Shown: piece by piece, positions 62,753-64,000 of the stretch
Layout of the letters: the number at the start of each line of letters is the position of its first letter
Position numbering within the stretch: the first letter of the stretch is position 1
DNA from: Effusibacillus dendaii
Lineage (GTDB): Bacteria > Bacillota > Bacilli > Tumebacillales > Effusibacillaceae
Length of the DNA stretch: 64,000 nt
Assembly: GCF_015097055.1 (NCBI RefSeq)
Contig: NZ_AP023366.1
Span: forward strand, 844,501-908,500
Direction of reading: 5' to 3'
Position numbers and translations under genes: made by a program
The notes under the pieces: generated by a model
What the model saw: the letters and a program-made list of their open reading frames with translations, nothing else
Told to the model about the DNA's origin: nothing
Databases searched by the model: none

Positions 62753-63379
62753 TTATTTGTTTTTCAGCATGAATTTTTCATACAACGGATGGTTTCGTAA
62801 GTCATGATTTAAAACAGAATTTAAAATCAGATCGACAAAAATATCTGCGATCTCCTCAATCGAATACTCTCCATTCTTGCGATACCAGATGTAAGTCCAA
62901 TCGACCATGCCAAAAATCGCCATTGCCAAAATTTTTGACGGCAACTCCATCCGGATTTCCCCTGTTGCCAGACCTTCGTTCAAAATTTTAAGCATTAACT
63001 CTACATATTCATCACGTTTCTGTTCTACAATTTCGAAAAACTCACCTGTCAGATATCTGTACTCCTGGAAAAATATTGTCACCGAAGCTTTATACTTATC
63101 GATACCAATCAATAAATCTTTAATGATTGCAGCAAGACGTTCTATCGATGTATTCCATGCGTTATAACATTCATAACCTCTTTCTAACGTGTACTGAATA
63201 TAACGATCATGGATTGTAAAAAGAAGTTCTTCTTTCGATTTATAGTTGTGATAGAACGCCCCCTTTGAACTGCAACTCACTTCGATAATTTCATCAACAG
63301 AAACTTTATGGTACCCTTTTTTCTCAAATAAGTTGATCGCAATCTGTAAGATACGTTCCCTTGTTTCAAGCTCCGCCAT
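62753..63379 (-). CDS. TetR/AcrR-family transcriptional regulator
   Basis: ATG 63379 has GGAGGAAC upstream and begins MAELETRERILQIAINLFEK; an open extension to 63535 overlaps the SDR gene and is not family-like. The 208-residue protein has a TetR helix-turn-helix (about 10-55, KVSVDEIIEVSCSSKGAFYH) and a helical ligand-binding C-terminal domain with a TetR_C pattern (about 80-200). Similar regulators (FadR, PaaR, BkdR types) control acyl-CoA metabolism and are released by acyl-CoAs. It probably controls the neighbouring operons through the matching palindromes. Confidence 0.9.
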   Translation of the reverse strand: MAELETRERILQIAINLFEKKGYHKVSVDEIIEVSCSSKGAFYHNYKSKEELLFTIHDRYIQYTLERGYECYNAWNTSIERLAAIIKDLLIGIDKYKASVTIFFQEYRYLTGEFFEIVEQKRDEYVELMLKILNEGLATGEIRMELPSKILAMAIFGMVDWTYIWYRKNGEYSIEEIADIFVDLILNSVLNHDLRNHPLYEKFMLKNK

Positions 63380-63476
63380 TTCTTGTCCTGTTCCTCCGCC
63401 ATTTTTATTCCCTAATTTTACCTGAGATCGATTACACAACCATTCTAACATTTTAAATTTTGCGTGATATTCCTTA

Positions 63477-64000
63477 CTACTGAGCTGTCCAACCGCCATC
63501 GACAAATATAGTTTGGCCTGTAATATACGCTGCAACCGGAGACGCTAGGAATAATGCCGCTCCGGCAATTTCATCGATTGTCCCAAGTCTCCTTAAAGGG
63601 GTCTTATTTAGGATGTAATTTCGAAAATGTTCATCTTTAAACGCATCATGATTCATATCTGTTTCGACATATCCGGGACCGATCGCATTCACTTGAATAT
63701 TGTATTTAGCCCATTCCAAAGCCAGAGCTTTAGTGAGTTGCATTACCCCCCCTTTGCTAGCGCAATACGTGGAAAGTGAAATGTCTCCGACAGCCCCCAT
63801 GATCGAGGAGATATTAATAATTCTGCCTGCTGATCTTTCCTTCATTACCTGTGCAGCAGTCTGGCTGAAAAAGAAAACCGATTTCAGATTGGTTTCAATT
63901 GTTGAGTCCCAGTCTTCCACCGAAATGTCAAACGCCTTTTTAGGAAAAACGACTCCCGCATTATTTATTAATACATCGATTCTGGTTTCTTTTTCTCTAA
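63477..64000 (-). CDS. Short-chain dehydrogenase/reductase, cut by the window edge
   Basis: Only the C-terminal 174 residues lie in the window; the N-terminal NAD(P)-binding loop is beyond the right edge. What is visible includes the N-N-A-G motif (DVLINNAGVVFPKK), the catalytic Ser, Tyr and Lys in NISSIMGAVGDISLSTYCASKGG, NAIGPGYVETDM and the C-terminal TGQTIFVDGGW. This is the classical SDR family, closest in pattern to FabG/KduD-type oxidoreductases. It is transcribed toward the TetR gene and likely belongs to the catabolic cluster. Exact substrate is unknown. Confidence 0.92.
   Translation of the reverse strand, partial: REKETRIDVLINNAGVVFPKKAFDISVEDWDSTIETNLKSVFFFSQTAAQVMKERSAGRIINISSIMGAVGDISLSTYCASKGGVMQLTKALALEWAKYNIQVNAIGPGYVETDMNHDAFKDEHFRNYILNKTPLRRLGTIDEIAGAALFLASPVAAYITGQTIFVDGGWTAQ

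Noticed and set aside
1-64000. CRISPR arrays, tRNA and rRNA genes
   Set aside because: No regularly spaced repeat series, no cloverleaf with a T-loop and no rRNA-like stretch was seen on either strand.

Overview
The window looks like chromosomal DNA of an endospore-forming member of the Bacillales, most likely Alicyclobacillaceae (Effusibacillus/Tumebacillus-like). This is inferred from gene content and order: spo0A, spoIVB, recN, argR, tlyA, dxs, ispA, xseB, xseA, folD, nusB, asp23, accC, accB, the complete spoIIIAA-AH operon, yqhV, efp, yqhT, aroQ, gcvT, yqhH and yqhG follow the Bacillus subtilis order closely. Nothing in the window names the species.

Region by region. 1-2.5 kb: an FTR1-type iron permease behind a perfect Fur box, a short YkvA-like protein and a secreted nuclease-like lipoprotein. 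2.6-8 kb: a decayed accessory island holding an IS5-type element with an amber stop before its catalytic glutamate, a lipoprotein, a RelE-like toxin remnant, an IS1380 fragment, a broken GH18-type glycosidase, a RhuM fragment and a multiply broken CorA gene. 8-34 kb, minus strand: the conserved sporulation, isoprenoid, DNA-repair and fatty-acid block. Its centrepiece is a ~600-nt gene-free stretch between a DUF421 gene and an OapA-like membrane-protein gene, which I read as OLE RNA. A second gene-free, strongly folded segment lies between spoIIIAH and accB. 34-47 kb: efp, yqhT, aroQ, then glycine cleavage genes gcvT-gcvPA-gcvPB under a tandem glycine riboswitch whose second aptamer carries a ~200-nt folded insertion, with yqhH and yqhG divergent. 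47-54 kb: secreted hypotheticals, thrB, thrC, a PheB-like ACT protein, a broken FixG/CcoG-like gene and a CoA-transferase. 54-56.5 kb: an apparently intact IS1182-family element inserted just upstream of a methyltransferase gene. 56.9-64 kb: a LytTR regulator and a catabolic-looking cluster (M20 peptidase, isocitrate-lyase-like enzyme, MFS carrier, acyl-CoA synthetase, TetR regulator, SDR dehydrogenase cut by the window edge).

How the genes work together. The 8-34 kb block couples sporulation control (Spo0A, SpoIVB, SpoIIIA channel) to precursor supply (Dxs and IspA for isoprenoids; AccB and AccC for malonyl-CoA). The OLE RNA sits with its membrane partner OapA between IspA and Dxs. The GcvT/PA/PB system is switched on by glycine through transcription antitermination. 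In the last cluster, two near-identical palindromes lie upstream of the acyl-CoA synthetase-MFS pair and of the isocitrate-lyase-like/M20 pair, suggesting one regulon of the neighbouring TetR protein. Many remnants carry both frameshifts and stops, so the accessory parts of this chromosome are decaying.
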